A stretch of DNA of 64,000 bases from positions 14,281-78,280 of the forward strand of contig CAYPXH010000003.1 of the NCBI GenBank assembly GCA_964414755.1. Direction: 5' to 3'. Below are positions 9,226 to 17,278 of this stretch, in pieces. The notes beneath the pieces were generated by a model. The model saw only the letters and a program-made list of their open reading frames with translations, ran no database searches and was not told the origin of the DNA. The stretch is from JAEUKQ01 sp964414755 (GTDB lineage Bacteria; Pseudomonadota; Alphaproteobacteria; JAEUKQ01). The number at the start of each line of letters is the position of its first letter. The first letter of the stretch is position 1. Both the position numbers and the translations under genes were made by a program.

Positions 9226-9702
9226 ATGAACCACGAATTTAACAAAACACAATTTAGTAAAAACTTTTCACAGGTATTTTTAGCGGCTGACCACGCGGGT
9301 TTTAATCTTAAAGCCAAATTGATTGCGTGGTTGGCACCTTTCGGTATTCGCATAACAAATCTGGGTGTTGATACGGAAAATTCTGTCGATTACCCTGATA
9401 TGGCATATGATTTATGTCGCCAACTTATGAAAGGTGCGGCCGGCATCCTGATTTGTGGTTCGGGTGTTGGTATGTCAATTGCAGCCAACCGATATACACA
9501 TATACGTGCGGCCCTTTGTCATGAACCTTTATCTGCCTATTTAGCACGGGCGCATAATAACGCCAATGTTTTGTGTTTGGGATCCAGATTGGTTGGTGAA
9601 ACGATGGCAAAGGAATGTGTTACAGCCTTTTTATGTACGGTGTTTGAAGAAGGGCGTCATCAACGGCGTGTTGAGAAGTTGACAACTTGTTCCATGCCAT
9701 GA
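9226..9702 (+). CDS. rpiB: Ribose-5-phosphate isomerase B
   Basis: Interconverts ribose 5-phosphate and ribulose 5-phosphate in the pentose phosphate pathway. The product matches the RpiB/LacAB fold: FLAADHAGFNLKAKL at the N-terminus, GVDTENSVDYPDMA, the anion-hole loop GILICGSGVGMSIAANR with its active-site cysteine, and ALCHEPLSAYLARAHNNANVLCLG. I placed the start at the ATG preceded by GGGGAA; a TTG 42 bp upstream lacks such a site. The 158-residue length is normal. It immediately precedes glyA, the usual order in this class. Confidence 0.93.
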   Translation: MNHEFNKTQFSKNFSQVFLAADHAGFNLKAKLIAWLAPFGIRITNLGVDTENSVDYPDMAYDLCRQLMKGAAGILICGSGVGMSIAANRYTHIRAALCHEPLSAYLARAHNNANVLCLGSRLVGETMAKECVTAFLCTVFEEGRHQRRVEKLTTCSMP

Positions 9703-9765
9703 ATGATACTGATTAAAACCCTAAGCAACAAGTCTATGCAGGATACTAGAAATAGTCTAACAGTG

Positions 9766-11055
9766 ATGAGCCAAATGAATAATTTTTTTCAAACAACGGT
9801 GCAGGAGAGTGATCCTGATATTAGTAGTATTCTTGTAGCAGAAGAAAGACGCCAGCAAGATCAGATTGAATTGATTGCGTCAGAAAATATTGTGTCGCGT
9901 GCTGTCCTTATGGCGCAGGGTTCTGTTCTTACCAATAAATACGCTGAAGGTTATCCAGGTAAGCGATATTATGGTGGCTGTCACGTTGTTGATCAGGCCG
10001 AAACTTTGGCTATTGAGCGGGCAAAAAAACTGTTTGGCTGCAATTTTGCTAATGTGCAACCCCATTCTGGGGCACAAGCCAATCAAGCCGTTTTCCTAGC
10101 CTTACTCAGCCCTGGAGATACGATCATGGGTATGTCACTTGCAGCTGGCGGACATTTAACACACGGTGCTGCCCCAAATCTATCAGGCAAGTGGTTTAAA
10201 TCTGTTTCTTATTTAGTTAACCCTGCTGATGAAAGAATAGATTATGATGGCCTTGAAAAGCTTGCTTTAGAGCATCGCCCAAAGTTAATTATTGCTGGTG
10301 GATCGGCTTATCCACGCCAAATTAACTTTGTTCGTATGCGTCAAATTGCTGATCTGCTTCAGGCTTATTTGTTGGTTGACATGGCACATTTTGCAGGGTT
10401 GGTTGCTGCTGGCTATCACCCAAACCCAATTCCACATGCGCATATTGTAACCACTACCACCCATAAAACATTACGTGGGCCGCGTGGGGGAATGATCTTA
10501 ACTAACAATGAAGATTTGGCAAAAAAAGTTAATAGTGCTGTATTCCCCGGATTACAGGGAGGACCATTAATGCATGTAATTGCTGCAAAAGCAGTGGCTT
10601 TTGGCGAGGCCTTACAACCAAGTTTTAAAAATTATATCAAAGCGGTTATTGATAACATTCAAACTTTGGGCAAGTGTTTACAGCAAGCTGGTTGGCGCTT
10701 AGTGGCTGGTGGTACAGATACACACTTGATTCTTGTTGATCTGAGGTCAGGGAAAATTACAGGAAAGCAAGCCGAGGAATCCCTTGAACGGGCAGGGCTT
10801 ACTTGTAATAAAAATGGTATTCCTTTTGATCCAGAAAAACCAACGATCACTTCTGGAATTCGTTTAGGATCCCCAGCAATGACGACCAGGGGATTTAGGC
10901 ATCCTGAATTTGTTCAAATTGCTGTCTGGATTGACCAGGTGTTGAGGGGTCTGATCCAAAACCCCGATGCAAACGGAAAAGTAGAAAAGCATGTTTTAGA
11001 GGAAGTACAAACGTTATGCGGGCGTTTTCCAATTTATGGGCGCGCTACAGGTTAA
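9766..11055 (+). CDS. glyA: Serine hydroxymethyltransferase
   Basis: A PLP enzyme that converts serine and tetrahydrofolate to glycine and 5,10-methylene-tetrahydrofolate, the main one-carbon source. Family blocks are clear: RRQQDQIELIASENIVSRAV, NKYAEGYPGKRYYGGC, PHSGAQANQAVF and the PLP-lysine motif TTTTHKTLRGPRGG. The frame opens at 9703, right after the rpiB stop, but the first 21 residues do not resemble the family. ATGs at 9766 and 9775 give the usual ~427 residues. None has a strong ribosome binding site, so the start is uncertain. rpiB, glyA and nrdR probably share a transcript. Confidence 0.93.
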   Translation: MSQMNNFFQTTVQESDPDISSILVAEERRQQDQIELIASENIVSRAVLMAQGSVLTNKYAEGYPGKRYYGGCHVVDQAETLAIERAKKLFGCNFANVQPHSGAQANQAVFLALLSPGDTIMGMSLAAGGHLTHGAAPNLSGKWFKSVSYLVNPADERIDYDGLEKLALEHRPKLIIAGGSAYPRQINFVRMRQIADLLQAYLLVDMAHFAGLVAAGYHPNPIPHAHIVTTTTHKTLRGPRGGMILTNNEDLAKKVNSAVFPGLQGGPLMHVIAAKAVAFGEALQPSFKNYIKAVIDNIQTLGKCLQQAGWRLVAGGTDTHLILVDLRSGKITGKQAEESLERAGLTCNKNGIPFDPEKPTITSGIRLGSPAMTTRGFRHPEFVQIAVWIDQVLRGLIQNPDANGKVEKHVLEEVQTLCGRFPIYGRATG

Positions 11056-11120
11056 CAAGCGCTAGAGTTTTTGGTAGGCTTAAAATGATTATTACAGATT
11101 GTTCAGTATAGGAAATTTTT

Positions 11121-11597
11121 ATGCGGTGTCCCTTTTGTAGCAGTGATGATACTCAGGTTAAAGATTCGCGTCCAACTGACGATTATGCGGCTATTAGACG
11201 CCGCCGCCAATGTGTTGGTTGTGGAGCGCGTTTTACAACTTTTGAACGTATACAATTACGTGAATTAACGATTGTTAAACAAAATGGCCGTCGCCAACCC
11301 TTTGATCGAGATAAATTACTACGTTCCATGCAAATTGCCTTGCGTAAGCGACCAATTGATCAAGATCGGTTAGAACGGGTTATTAACGGTATTGTGCGCC
11401 AGCTGGAAAGCCTTGGCGAGGCCGAGATTAACAGCCAAACAATTGGCACAATGGTTATGGATGCTTTATATCACTTAGACCCTGTTGCGTATGTTCGTTA
11501 CGCATCAGTTTACCGTAATTTCCGTGAAGCAAAAGACTTTGAGAATTTTATTGAAAACTTGGCTGTTAGTGGGCCACAGAAGCAAAAGGATAGTTAA
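11121..11597 (+). CDS. nrdR: Transcriptional repressor NrdR
   Basis: A nucleotide-sensing repressor of ribonucleotide reductase genes. The N-terminal zinc ribbon has Cys-3, Cys-6, Cys-31 and Cys-34, with the basic stretch RRRRQ before the second pair. The ATP-cone domain follows, from about residue 46 (LTIVKQNGRRQPFDRDKLLRS), and YVRYASVYRNF lies near the end. The 158-residue length is typical. Its TAA stop overlaps the ribD ATG (TAATG), indicating coupled translation. No NrdR-box target was looked for beyond the window; no ribonucleotide reductase gene is present here. Confidence 0.95.
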   Translation: MRCPFCSSDDTQVKDSRPTDDYAAIRRRRQCVGCGARFTTFERIQLRELTIVKQNGRRQPFDRDKLLRSMQIALRKRPIDQDRLERVINGIVRQLESLGEAEINSQTIGTMVMDALYHLDPVAYVRYASVYRNFREAKDFENFIENLAVSGPQKQKDS

Positions 11598-12709
11598 TGC
11601 CGTTGCTGCCTGAACAACCTCAAGACCAGTACTGGATGGCAAAGGCATTACGCCATGCTGCTCTTGGTTTGGGTGTGACATGGCCTAATCCTTCTGTTGG
11701 GTGCTTGATGTTAACAGTCGGGGATAACGGTAATACCGAATTCCATCTAACCCGTACCGCAGCGTTTGGAAGGCCCCATGCAGAAGAGGCGCTTTTAAGT
11801 ATTCCTAGCCTAAAAGCCAAAGACTCAACAGTTTATGTTACATTAGAACCCTGTGCTCATGAACAAAAAAATCTAAGCTGCGTAGATCGTCTTATTCGCG
11901 CAGGGGTTAAGCGTGTTGTTATTGCATCCCAAGATCCAGACCAACGAACCAATGGTATTGCCGTTCAAAAACTAATAGAAGCAGGGGTTTCTGTTACTGT
12001 TGGTTGTTTGGGAAAGCAGGCAAATACTATGCAGCAAGGATATATTTATCGGCAACGCTACCAGCGACCGATGGTTACATTAAAAACAGCAATTTCTCTT
12101 GATGGAAAAACAGCAGATAGCAAGGGTAATAGCCAGTGGATTACTAATCATTATTCGCGTCGACGGGTGCATTTGTTAAGGGCTTTTCATGACGCTACAA
12201 TAGTTGGTATCGGAACAGTTATTAAGGATAACCCTATGTTGAACTGCCGTTTAAAAAGATTTGATCACAGGCGTTCTTTGCGTATTGTACTTGATCGGCA
12301 ATTGCAGCTACCATGTACCAGTAAATTAGCACAAACATCTGCACAATTTCCAACTTGGGTGCTATGCAGACACGACAGCGAAAATCGCCGTTCACAACTT
12401 GAAAAAATGGGTGTAGAGGTTCATTTATTACCTGATATGAACGACATTAGTGTTATTTTAAGTTACTTGGCGGGTAAGGGGTTGACAAGGGTGTTGGTCG
12501 AAGGGGGGGCTAAACTACACAGTGCTTTTTTTCAGTCAAAACTTGTTGACAGACTTATTATATTTCAAGCGCCGATTTTACTGGGGTCACAAGGTATCGA
12601 TATGACAGGACCCAAACTTAAGGCAGATATTGAACAACCATATCGCTTCAAATTGGTCCACAGTCGGAAGTTAATAAATGATTTCTATTACGAATATCAG
12701 CAAGCCTGA
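11597..12709 (+). CDS. ribD: Bifunctional riboflavin deaminase/reductase RibD
   Basis: Carries out steps two and three of riboflavin synthesis: deamination and then side-chain reduction of the pyrimidine intermediate. The N-terminal deaminase domain has its zinc ligands His-61 (in GRPHAEEAL), Cys-86 and Cys-95 and the catalytic Glu-63. The second cysteine block reads PCAHEQKNLSC, a variant of the common PCSHYGRTPPC, with the ligand residues kept. The reductase domain starts near VTLKTAISLDGKTA and includes SQWIT and VLVEGGAKLHSAF. The 370-residue length is normal. It overlaps nrdR by one base and leads the ribD-ribE-ribB-ribH run. Confidence 0.93.
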   Translation: MPLLPEQPQDQYWMAKALRHAALGLGVTWPNPSVGCLMLTVGDNGNTEFHLTRTAAFGRPHAEEALLSIPSLKAKDSTVYVTLEPCAHEQKNLSCVDRLIRAGVKRVVIASQDPDQRTNGIAVQKLIEAGVSVTVGCLGKQANTMQQGYIYRQRYQRPMVTLKTAISLDGKTADSKGNSQWITNHYSRRRVHLLRAFHDATIVGIGTVIKDNPMLNCRLKRFDHRRSLRIVLDRQLQLPCTSKLAQTSAQFPTWVLCRHDSENRRSQLEKMGVEVHLLPDMNDISVILSYLAGKGLTRVLVEGGAKLHSAFFQSKLVDRLIIFQAPILLGSQGIDMTGPKLKADIEQPYRFKLVHSRKLINDFYYEYQQA

Positions 12710-12808
12710 CTTTAGCATAAACTGTAAATAATATGGTTGATTGCTGGTTATGAAACACCTATAAAGAAGTTCATGTTATGATTAAATTACAGTTTTTTAG
12801 GTTGGCTA

Positions 12809-13405
12809 ATGTTTACTGGCATTATTAGTGATCAGGGAGTCATTGAGCGTATCGATAATAACCAAGGATTATTATCGGTTGAAGTTAAGACAACATTTGC
12901 AACAAATGACCTGATGATTGGTGGTTCAGTGGCCTGTGATGGTATCTGTCTTTCAGCTGTAAGTGTTAACAACCATTCATTTCGTGTTGATGTATCTGTT
13001 GAAACGCAGCAATGTACAAACATCCGTACTTGGCATAAAGGTAGTAAAATCAATCTAGAACGTTCTTTAAAGGTTGGGCAAGAACTGGGCGGTCATTTAG
13101 TGAGCGGGCATGTCGATACAACAGCCATCTTAGAAAAACGATTGCCAGATCAAGGCAGTTTGCGCCTTGGGTTTAAGGTGCCTACTGATTTTAGAAAGTA
13201 TATTGCCACCAAAGGTTCTATAACTATTAATGGTGTTTCCCTAACCATTAACCAGATTGAGAAAAACTTATTTTATGTTAATCTTATTCCAATTACCATT
13301 GCCAAGACAAATTTGGGTAGCCTGAATATCGGCGCTATTGTGAATATAGAGATTGATATGATGGCGCGTTATGTCGTTAAATATCTTGAAGAGCGACAAT
13401 TATGA
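12809..13405 (+). CDS. ribE: Riboflavin synthase alpha chain
   Basis: Dismutates two 6,7-dimethyl-8-ribityllumazines to riboflavin. It opens with the invariant MFTGII and contains two repeated beta-barrel lobes, each with the family signature. The first has GGSVACDGICLSAV; the second has GSITINGVSLTIN, and GGHLVSGHVD lies between them. The 198-residue length is normal. An AGG lies about 7 bp before the ATG. It ends with a 4-bp overlap (ATGA) into the next gene. It is often named ribC in other schemes. Confidence 0.94.
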   Translation: MFTGIISDQGVIERIDNNQGLLSVEVKTTFATNDLMIGGSVACDGICLSAVSVNNHSFRVDVSVETQQCTNIRTWHKGSKINLERSLKVGQELGGHLVSGHVDTTAILEKRLPDQGSLRLGFKVPTDFRKYIATKGSITINGVSLTINQIEKNLFYVNLIPITIAKTNLGSLNIGAIVNIEIDMMARYVVKYLEERQL

Positions 13406-14517
13406 CAAATTTTCAGCATGTTTTTACGCCAATTCCAGATCTTATTCAGGAAGCTGCGCAAGGAAAAATGTTTATCCTGGTTGATGACGAGGATCGAGAA
13501 AACGAAGGTGATCTTGTTATTCCAGCTCAAATGGCCACGGGTGCTGCAATTAATTTTATGGCACGATATGGAAGGGGGCTTATTTGTTTGGCTCTAACGC
13601 GTGAACGGGTTGAGCAATTGCGTTTACCATTAATGTCGATGCGTAATGAAACGCGGCATCAAACTGCTTTTACAGTTTCTATTGAAGCCCGAGAGGGTAT
13701 AGCAACTGGAATATCTGCATCAGACAGAGCCAGAACAGTGGCAACAGCTATTGATAATACCAAGGATTCTCGTGATATTGTTACGCCAGGCCATGTTTTC
13801 CCGTTGATAGCAAGAGATGGTGGCGTATTGGTGCGTGCTGGTCATACCGAGGCAGCTGTCGATATTGCAAGACTTGCTGGATTAAACCCATCAGGGGTTA
13901 TTTGTGAGATATTGAATGAAGATGGTACAATGGCCCGCCGCGATGATTTGGTTAAATTTGCCCATCATCACCAACTAAAAATTGGAACAATTGCAGATCT
14001 TATTGCTTATCGACGTAAATATGAAAAAGTTGTAGAGCGTAAAACAGAAAAGCGGTTGCAAAGTATTTATGGTGGCATGTTCCAGATGATTGTATATATC
14101 AATCGTTTTGCTTATGCCGAGCACATTGCTTTGATCAAAGGCGATATCACAACACCAGGGCCAGTTTTGGTTAGAATGCATGCACTTAATATCTTGGAAG
14201 ACGTTTTAGGTGAAAAACCAGCAACAGACAATAATACTGTACAAGCAGCGATGCAATTAATAGCAGCCGAAGGTCGGGGTGTTATTGTTCTGATCCGTGA
14301 GCCATCGCCAACAAGTGTAAGTAGCCAGGTTATCAAATCCTTAGCCCCCACAAGACCAGATAATCATGAGTTGCGTGATTACGGGGTTGGTGCCCAAATT
14401 TTAAAAGATATTGGTGTTAGCGAGATTACCTTGCTTAGCAATCATGTTCGTAATATTGTGGGAATCGAAGGGCATGGCCTTAAAATAGTTGGGCACCGCA
14501 TATTACATAGTATTTAG
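13402..14517 (+). CDS. ribB: 3,4-dihydroxy-2-butanone 4-phosphate synthase with degenerate GTP cyclohydrolase II-like domain
   Basis: The N-terminal ~205 residues are a complete RibB domain, which makes the four-carbon unit of lumazine from ribulose 5-phosphate. Active-site blocks include VDDEDRENEGDLVIPAQ, GRGLICLAL, GHTEAAVDIARLAGL and CEILNEDGTMAR. The C-terminal ~160 residues resemble GTP cyclohydrolase II only in part. They keep LRDYGVGAQILKDIGV, but the zinc-binding region of true enzymes (VRVHSEC followed by RCDCG) is replaced by VRMHALN and cysteine-free sequence, and the EGRGIGL-type block is gone. Cyclohydrolase activity is therefore unlikely. This matches the described RibBX-type fusions of alphaproteobacteria. 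A separate ribA should exist elsewhere. It overlaps ribE by 4 bp. Confidence 0.9.
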   Translation: MTNFQHVFTPIPDLIQEAAQGKMFILVDDEDRENEGDLVIPAQMATGAAINFMARYGRGLICLALTRERVEQLRLPLMSMRNETRHQTAFTVSIEAREGIATGISASDRARTVATAIDNTKDSRDIVTPGHVFPLIARDGGVLVRAGHTEAAVDIARLAGLNPSGVICEILNEDGTMARRDDLVKFAHHHQLKIGTIADLIAYRRKYEKVVERKTEKRLQSIYGGMFQMIVYINRFAYAEHIALIKGDITTPGPVLVRMHALNILEDVLGEKPATDNNTVQAAMQLIAAEGRGVIVLIREPSPTSVSSQVIKSLAPTRPDNHELRDYGVGAQILKDIGVSEITLLSNHVRNIVGIEGHGLKIVGHRILHSI

Positions 14518-14534
14518 AATACAGAAGATAAATT

Positions 14535-15056
14535 ATGGCATCTCATTTACATCAAAATATTGATAAAAGTAAACTTTCACAATCGGTTATTATAAATCCA
14601 CCACCACATATTTTAATAGTTATTGCACGATTTTATCATGATATAGCTGATGAGCTTTTGTTGTGTGCTTCTGAATATCTGAAAACGATAAAAGCAACCC
14701 ATGATTTACTTGAAGTACCTGGGGCTTTTGAAATTCCATCTGCCATTAATATGGCTTTTATGGGTAGAAAACAGTATCCCAGCCAGCCACAGATAGATGG
14801 TGCTATTGCACTTGGATGTGTTATCCGCGGTGAAACCAGCCATTATGATTATGTATGTGGTGAAAGTGCTCGTGGCCTACAACAATTGGCTTTGCAGCTT
14901 CTTCTGCCGATTGGTAATGGTATACTAACAGTGGAGAATAAGGCGCAGGCTTGGGAAAGAGCGCGTCGCAATCGCCAAAATAAAGGGGCTGAGGCTGCAC
15001 ATGCTTGTGTATCAATGGTTGCTATTAAAAATAAATTTTTTTCTGGGTCAAAATGA
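14535..15056 (+). CDS. ribH: 6,7-dimethyl-8-ribityllumazine synthase
   Basis: Condenses the RibD and RibB products to lumazine, the substrate of riboflavin synthase. The core shows the substrate loop VPGAFEIPSAI, IDGAIALGCVIRGETSHYDYVC with the catalytic-type His-103, and GILTVENKAQAWERA. The first ~25 residues are a variable tail. At 173 residues it is slightly longer than average. It lies 17 bp after ribB and overlaps nusB by 4 bp (ATGA); rib genes followed by nusB is a common bacterial arrangement. Confidence 0.94.
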   Translation: MASHLHQNIDKSKLSQSVIINPPPHILIVIARFYHDIADELLLCASEYLKTIKATHDLLEVPGAFEIPSAINMAFMGRKQYPSQPQIDGAIALGCVIRGETSHYDYVCGESARGLQQLALQLLLPIGNGILTVENKAQAWERARRNRQNKGAEAAHACVSMVAIKNKFFSGSK

Positions 15057-15547
15057 CGTCCTTATCTAAGCGTTATCATCCTCTTCAACGTCATTTAACA
15101 AGACTAGCAATTGTTCAAGTATTATATCAGCATGATATGACCGCTGAACCTGTCGAGGAGATCGTTAGCCAATATCGCCAGCATGGTCTTATTCATTGGT
15201 CTGATTTTCTTCAACAAGCTAAACTGGATTGGGATTTTTTGAACTATATTATATCCGAAGTTGTTCGTCATCAGCAAATATTGCGCGCGCTATTATCGAC
15301 CAGTTTGGAAAAAGAATGGCCAATCGAGCGCCTTGAAAATGTATTGCGTGCAATTTTGTTAGCAGCCGCCGCTGAATTTCAATTTTGTCATGAAACGCCC
15401 GCAAAGGTGATTATTACTGAGTATGTTAGTATCACTGCTTGTTTTTATGACCGTAAAGAAGTGGGGTTTGTTAATAAAATCCTTGATGTTCTGGCTCAGC
15501 AAATAAGGCCAATGGATAACCATGAACAGCCAAAAAGAACAGTTTAG
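15053..15547 (+). CDS. nusB: Transcription antitermination factor NusB
   Basis: An all-helical RNA-binding protein that acts with S10/NusE in antitermination of rRNA transcription. Family features are RLAIVQVLYQHDM near residue 20 and, near the C-terminus, LRAILLAAAAEF and ITEYVSITACFYDRKEVGFVNKILD. Its 164 residues fit the alphaproteobacterial size. It overlaps ribH by 4 bp and thiL by 26 bp, so all three are likely co-translated. Its partner rpsJ is present later in this window. Confidence 0.92.
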   Translation: MTSLSKRYHPLQRHLTRLAIVQVLYQHDMTAEPVEEIVSQYRQHGLIHWSDFLQQAKLDWDFLNYIISEVVRHQQILRALLSTSLEKEWPIERLENVLRAILLAAAAEFQFCHETPAKVIITEYVSITACFYDRKEVGFVNKILDVLAQQIRPMDNHEQPKRTV

Positions 15548-16541
15548 CGATAGTGATATCCCAAGCGAATTTGAAATTATCAAGCGGTTTTTTCGTCCTT
15601 TGGCCATAGGCAACAAGGCTAGTTTGGGTTTAAAAGACGATGTTGCCTTATTGCAACTTGACAAACAATCCCAAATAATCTTAACGGCAGATGCTGTTGT
15701 TGCTGGGGTGCATTTTTTTCCACAAGATCGTCCAGATCTAATCGCTCGTAAAGCATTACGCGTTAATATTTCTGACTTAGCTGCTAAGGGTGCTCAACCA
15801 CTAGGTTATTTAATGACCATTGCCATTCCAGCGGGGACTTCACAATTTTGGCTAGAAAATTTTGCAGCTGGTCTGAAAATTGATCAGCATGAATTTGGTA
15901 TTAGTCTATTGGGTGGAGATACCGTTTCAACACCCGGCCATTTAACCATCTCTATTACAGCGATTGGAGTATTACCAAATCAAGCGCGTCTTCCGCAACG
16001 GTGTCATGCCCAAATAGGCGACATTATTGGGGTTAGCGGAACAATTGGTGATGCAGCTTTAGGACTGCAGCTGTTAAAAGGAAGAATAAACATTGATTCG
16101 CAACTGAATAACAATTTTTTAAAAGATCGTTATTGGATACCACGTCCAAGATTAGATTTAGGGATGGAACTTATAAAACATGGAGTGATTCATGCCATGA
16201 TGGATATTTCAGATGGGTTGCTTGGTGATTTAAAGCATATCTGCAATGCTTCATCCGTCGGTGCCGAGGTTGATAGTACTGCTATTCCGCTTTCATCCGC
16301 TGCATTGGCAGCATATCAAATTTATCCTGATATACTGCCGATTATTTTAACAGGTGGTGATGATTATGAATTACTTTTTACCGCGTCACCCGATTCTTGG
16401 CCTATTATTGAACGATTTGGTCAAAAGCTCGGTGTACCTATTAATAAAATAGGCCATATTATTAGCGGTTCTGAATTGAGCGTACTTGATAAAGATGGTA
16501 AAAATTATCCGATCGAGCCAAAAGGTTACCAACATTTTTAG
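15522..16541 (+). CDS. thiL: Thiamine-monophosphate kinase
   Basis: Phosphorylates thiamine monophosphate to the active cofactor thiamine diphosphate. Motifs of the ThiL/PurM-like family are present: GLKDDVALL, ILTADAVVAGVHFF, ISDLAAKGAQPLGYLMTIAIP, LLGGDT, DISDGLLGDL and TGGDDYELLF. The 339-residue length is normal. It begins inside the end of nusB and is the last gene before the ribosomal run, separated from rpsL by 339 bp. No thiamine riboswitch was seen upstream. Confidence 0.93.
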   Translation: MNSQKEQFSDSDIPSEFEIIKRFFRPLAIGNKASLGLKDDVALLQLDKQSQIILTADAVVAGVHFFPQDRPDLIARKALRVNISDLAAKGAQPLGYLMTIAIPAGTSQFWLENFAAGLKIDQHEFGISLLGGDTVSTPGHLTISITAIGVLPNQARLPQRCHAQIGDIIGVSGTIGDAALGLQLLKGRINIDSQLNNNFLKDRYWIPRPRLDLGMELIKHGVIHAMMDISDGLLGDLKHICNASSVGAEVDSTAIPLSSAALAAYQIYPDILPIILTGGDDYELLFTASPDSWPIIERFGQKLGVPINKIGHIISGSELSVLDKDGKNYPIEPKGYQHF

Positions 16542-16694
16542 TTTTTTTTTAGAGCACTGTTTCTACTAATGATCAGTAAGTAATATCAACAAAACAAAGC
16601 TATAAGGCTATTGTTAGCAGTATATTATTTCCCCAAAAAAAATACACAAACATGATAATTCGTATAAATATCTAGGGGTTGCAAAGATTCGTGC

Positions 16695-16723
16695 TTGACT
16701 GAAATAAAACATCTCAATATTAT
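16695..16723 (+). promoter_or_regulatory. Near-consensus sigma-70 promoter for the str-S10-spc run
   Basis: TTGACT (-35), a 17-bp spacer and TATTAT (-10), each one base from consensus. Transcription should start near 16730, giving a leader of about 150 nt before rpsL. This is one of the two best promoters in the window and fits high expression of ribosomal genes. Confidence 0.8.
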
Positions 16724-16813
16724 GCAGCGACATTGCGAAACTAGCAGTAGGCACGAGCAGGCTTAGACGTGGTTTCTATTCAGTTGTTGCCAAAAAATAC
16801 TTTTTGGTTTAGG

Positions 16814-16841
16814 CCGCTCGAAGATACTTGCTTCTGAGCGG
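16814..16841 (+). promoter_or_regulatory. Leader hairpin upstream of rpsL
   Basis: CCGCTCGAAG pairs with CTTC-T-GAGCGG (one bulged T) across a 7-nt loop, 39 bp before the rpsL ATG. A T-rich tract (TTATTGTTTGTTATTTT) follows. It could be an attenuator or a protein-binding leader element; the T-tract is interrupted, so termination would be partial. The role is inferred from structure only. Confidence 0.5.
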
Positions 16842-16880
16842 TTATTGTTTGTTATTTTAGTCGGTGATAGGAATTTTTGA

Positions 16881-17252
16881 ATGCCAACAATTAGTCAATT
16901 AATTCGCCATCCTCGTCAGGAGCGTAAAAGAAGGGAAAAAGCACCCGCATTAGCGGAATGTCCACAAAAACGTGGTGTTTGTACCCGTGTTTACACAACA
17001 AAACCAAAGAAGCCAAACTCGGCTCTTCGTAAGGTTGCGCGTATTCGTTTAACGAACGGGAATGAAATTACGGGGTATATTCCAGGTGAAGGACATAACC
17101 TCCAAGAACACTCAGTGGTGCTTGTTCGTGGTGGCCGTGTTCCCGATTTGCCAGGTGTTCGTTATCATATTGTGCGTGGCTCTTTGGATACCCAAGGGGT
17201 TCAAAAGCGCAAACAAGGTCGTTCTAAGTACGGTGCCAAAAGGCCAAAATAA
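16881..17252 (+). CDS. rpsL: 30S ribosomal protein S12
   Basis: Decoding-centre protein of the small subunit. The 123-residue sequence is otherwise standard, with TKPKKPNSALRKVARIRL and the streptomycin-region Lys-43 kept, and GEGHNLQEHSVVLVRGGRV conserved. Residue 88, a lysine in E. coli and most bacteria (RGGRVKDLPG), is proline here, encoded by CCC (RGGRVPDLPG). The adjacent Asp-89, the site of methylthiolation in E. coli, is retained. Changes at this lysine give streptomycin resistance in other species, so intrinsic resistance is possible but inferred. First gene of the long ribosomal run. Confidence 0.97.
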   Translation: MPTISQLIRHPRQERKRREKAPALAECPQKRGVCTRVYTTKPKKPNSALRKVARIRLTNGNEITGYIPGEGHNLQEHSVVLVRGGRVPDLPGVRYHIVRGSLDTQGVQKRKQGRSKYGAKRPK

Positions 17253-17278
17253 TTTTGGAGTGTTAAAGGAGTTTTTCA

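Larger units (their letters stand above)
16542..16880. other. Intergenic region holding the ribosomal promoter and leader
   Basis: 339 bp between thiL and rpsL. The first half is AT-rich and featureless apart from an eight-T run right after the thiL stop, which lacks a convincing stem. The second half carries a near-consensus promoter and a roughly 150-nt leader with one strong hairpin, both listed separately. No tRNA or rpoBC end is present. Confidence 0.7.

Noticed and set aside
9703..9765. The first ATG of the glyA frame as the true start
   Set aside because: It would add 21 residues unlike any serine hydroxymethyltransferase and gives a longer than normal protein, although I cannot exclude it.
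12710..12808. An FMN riboswitch near the riboflavin genes
   Set aside because: The gap before ribE and the nrdR-ribD junction are too short and show none of the conserved FMN-element stems.
16542..16690. A tRNA or small RNA gene before rpsL
   Set aside because: No cloverleaf or conserved T-loop sequence could be found; the DNA is simply AT-rich.
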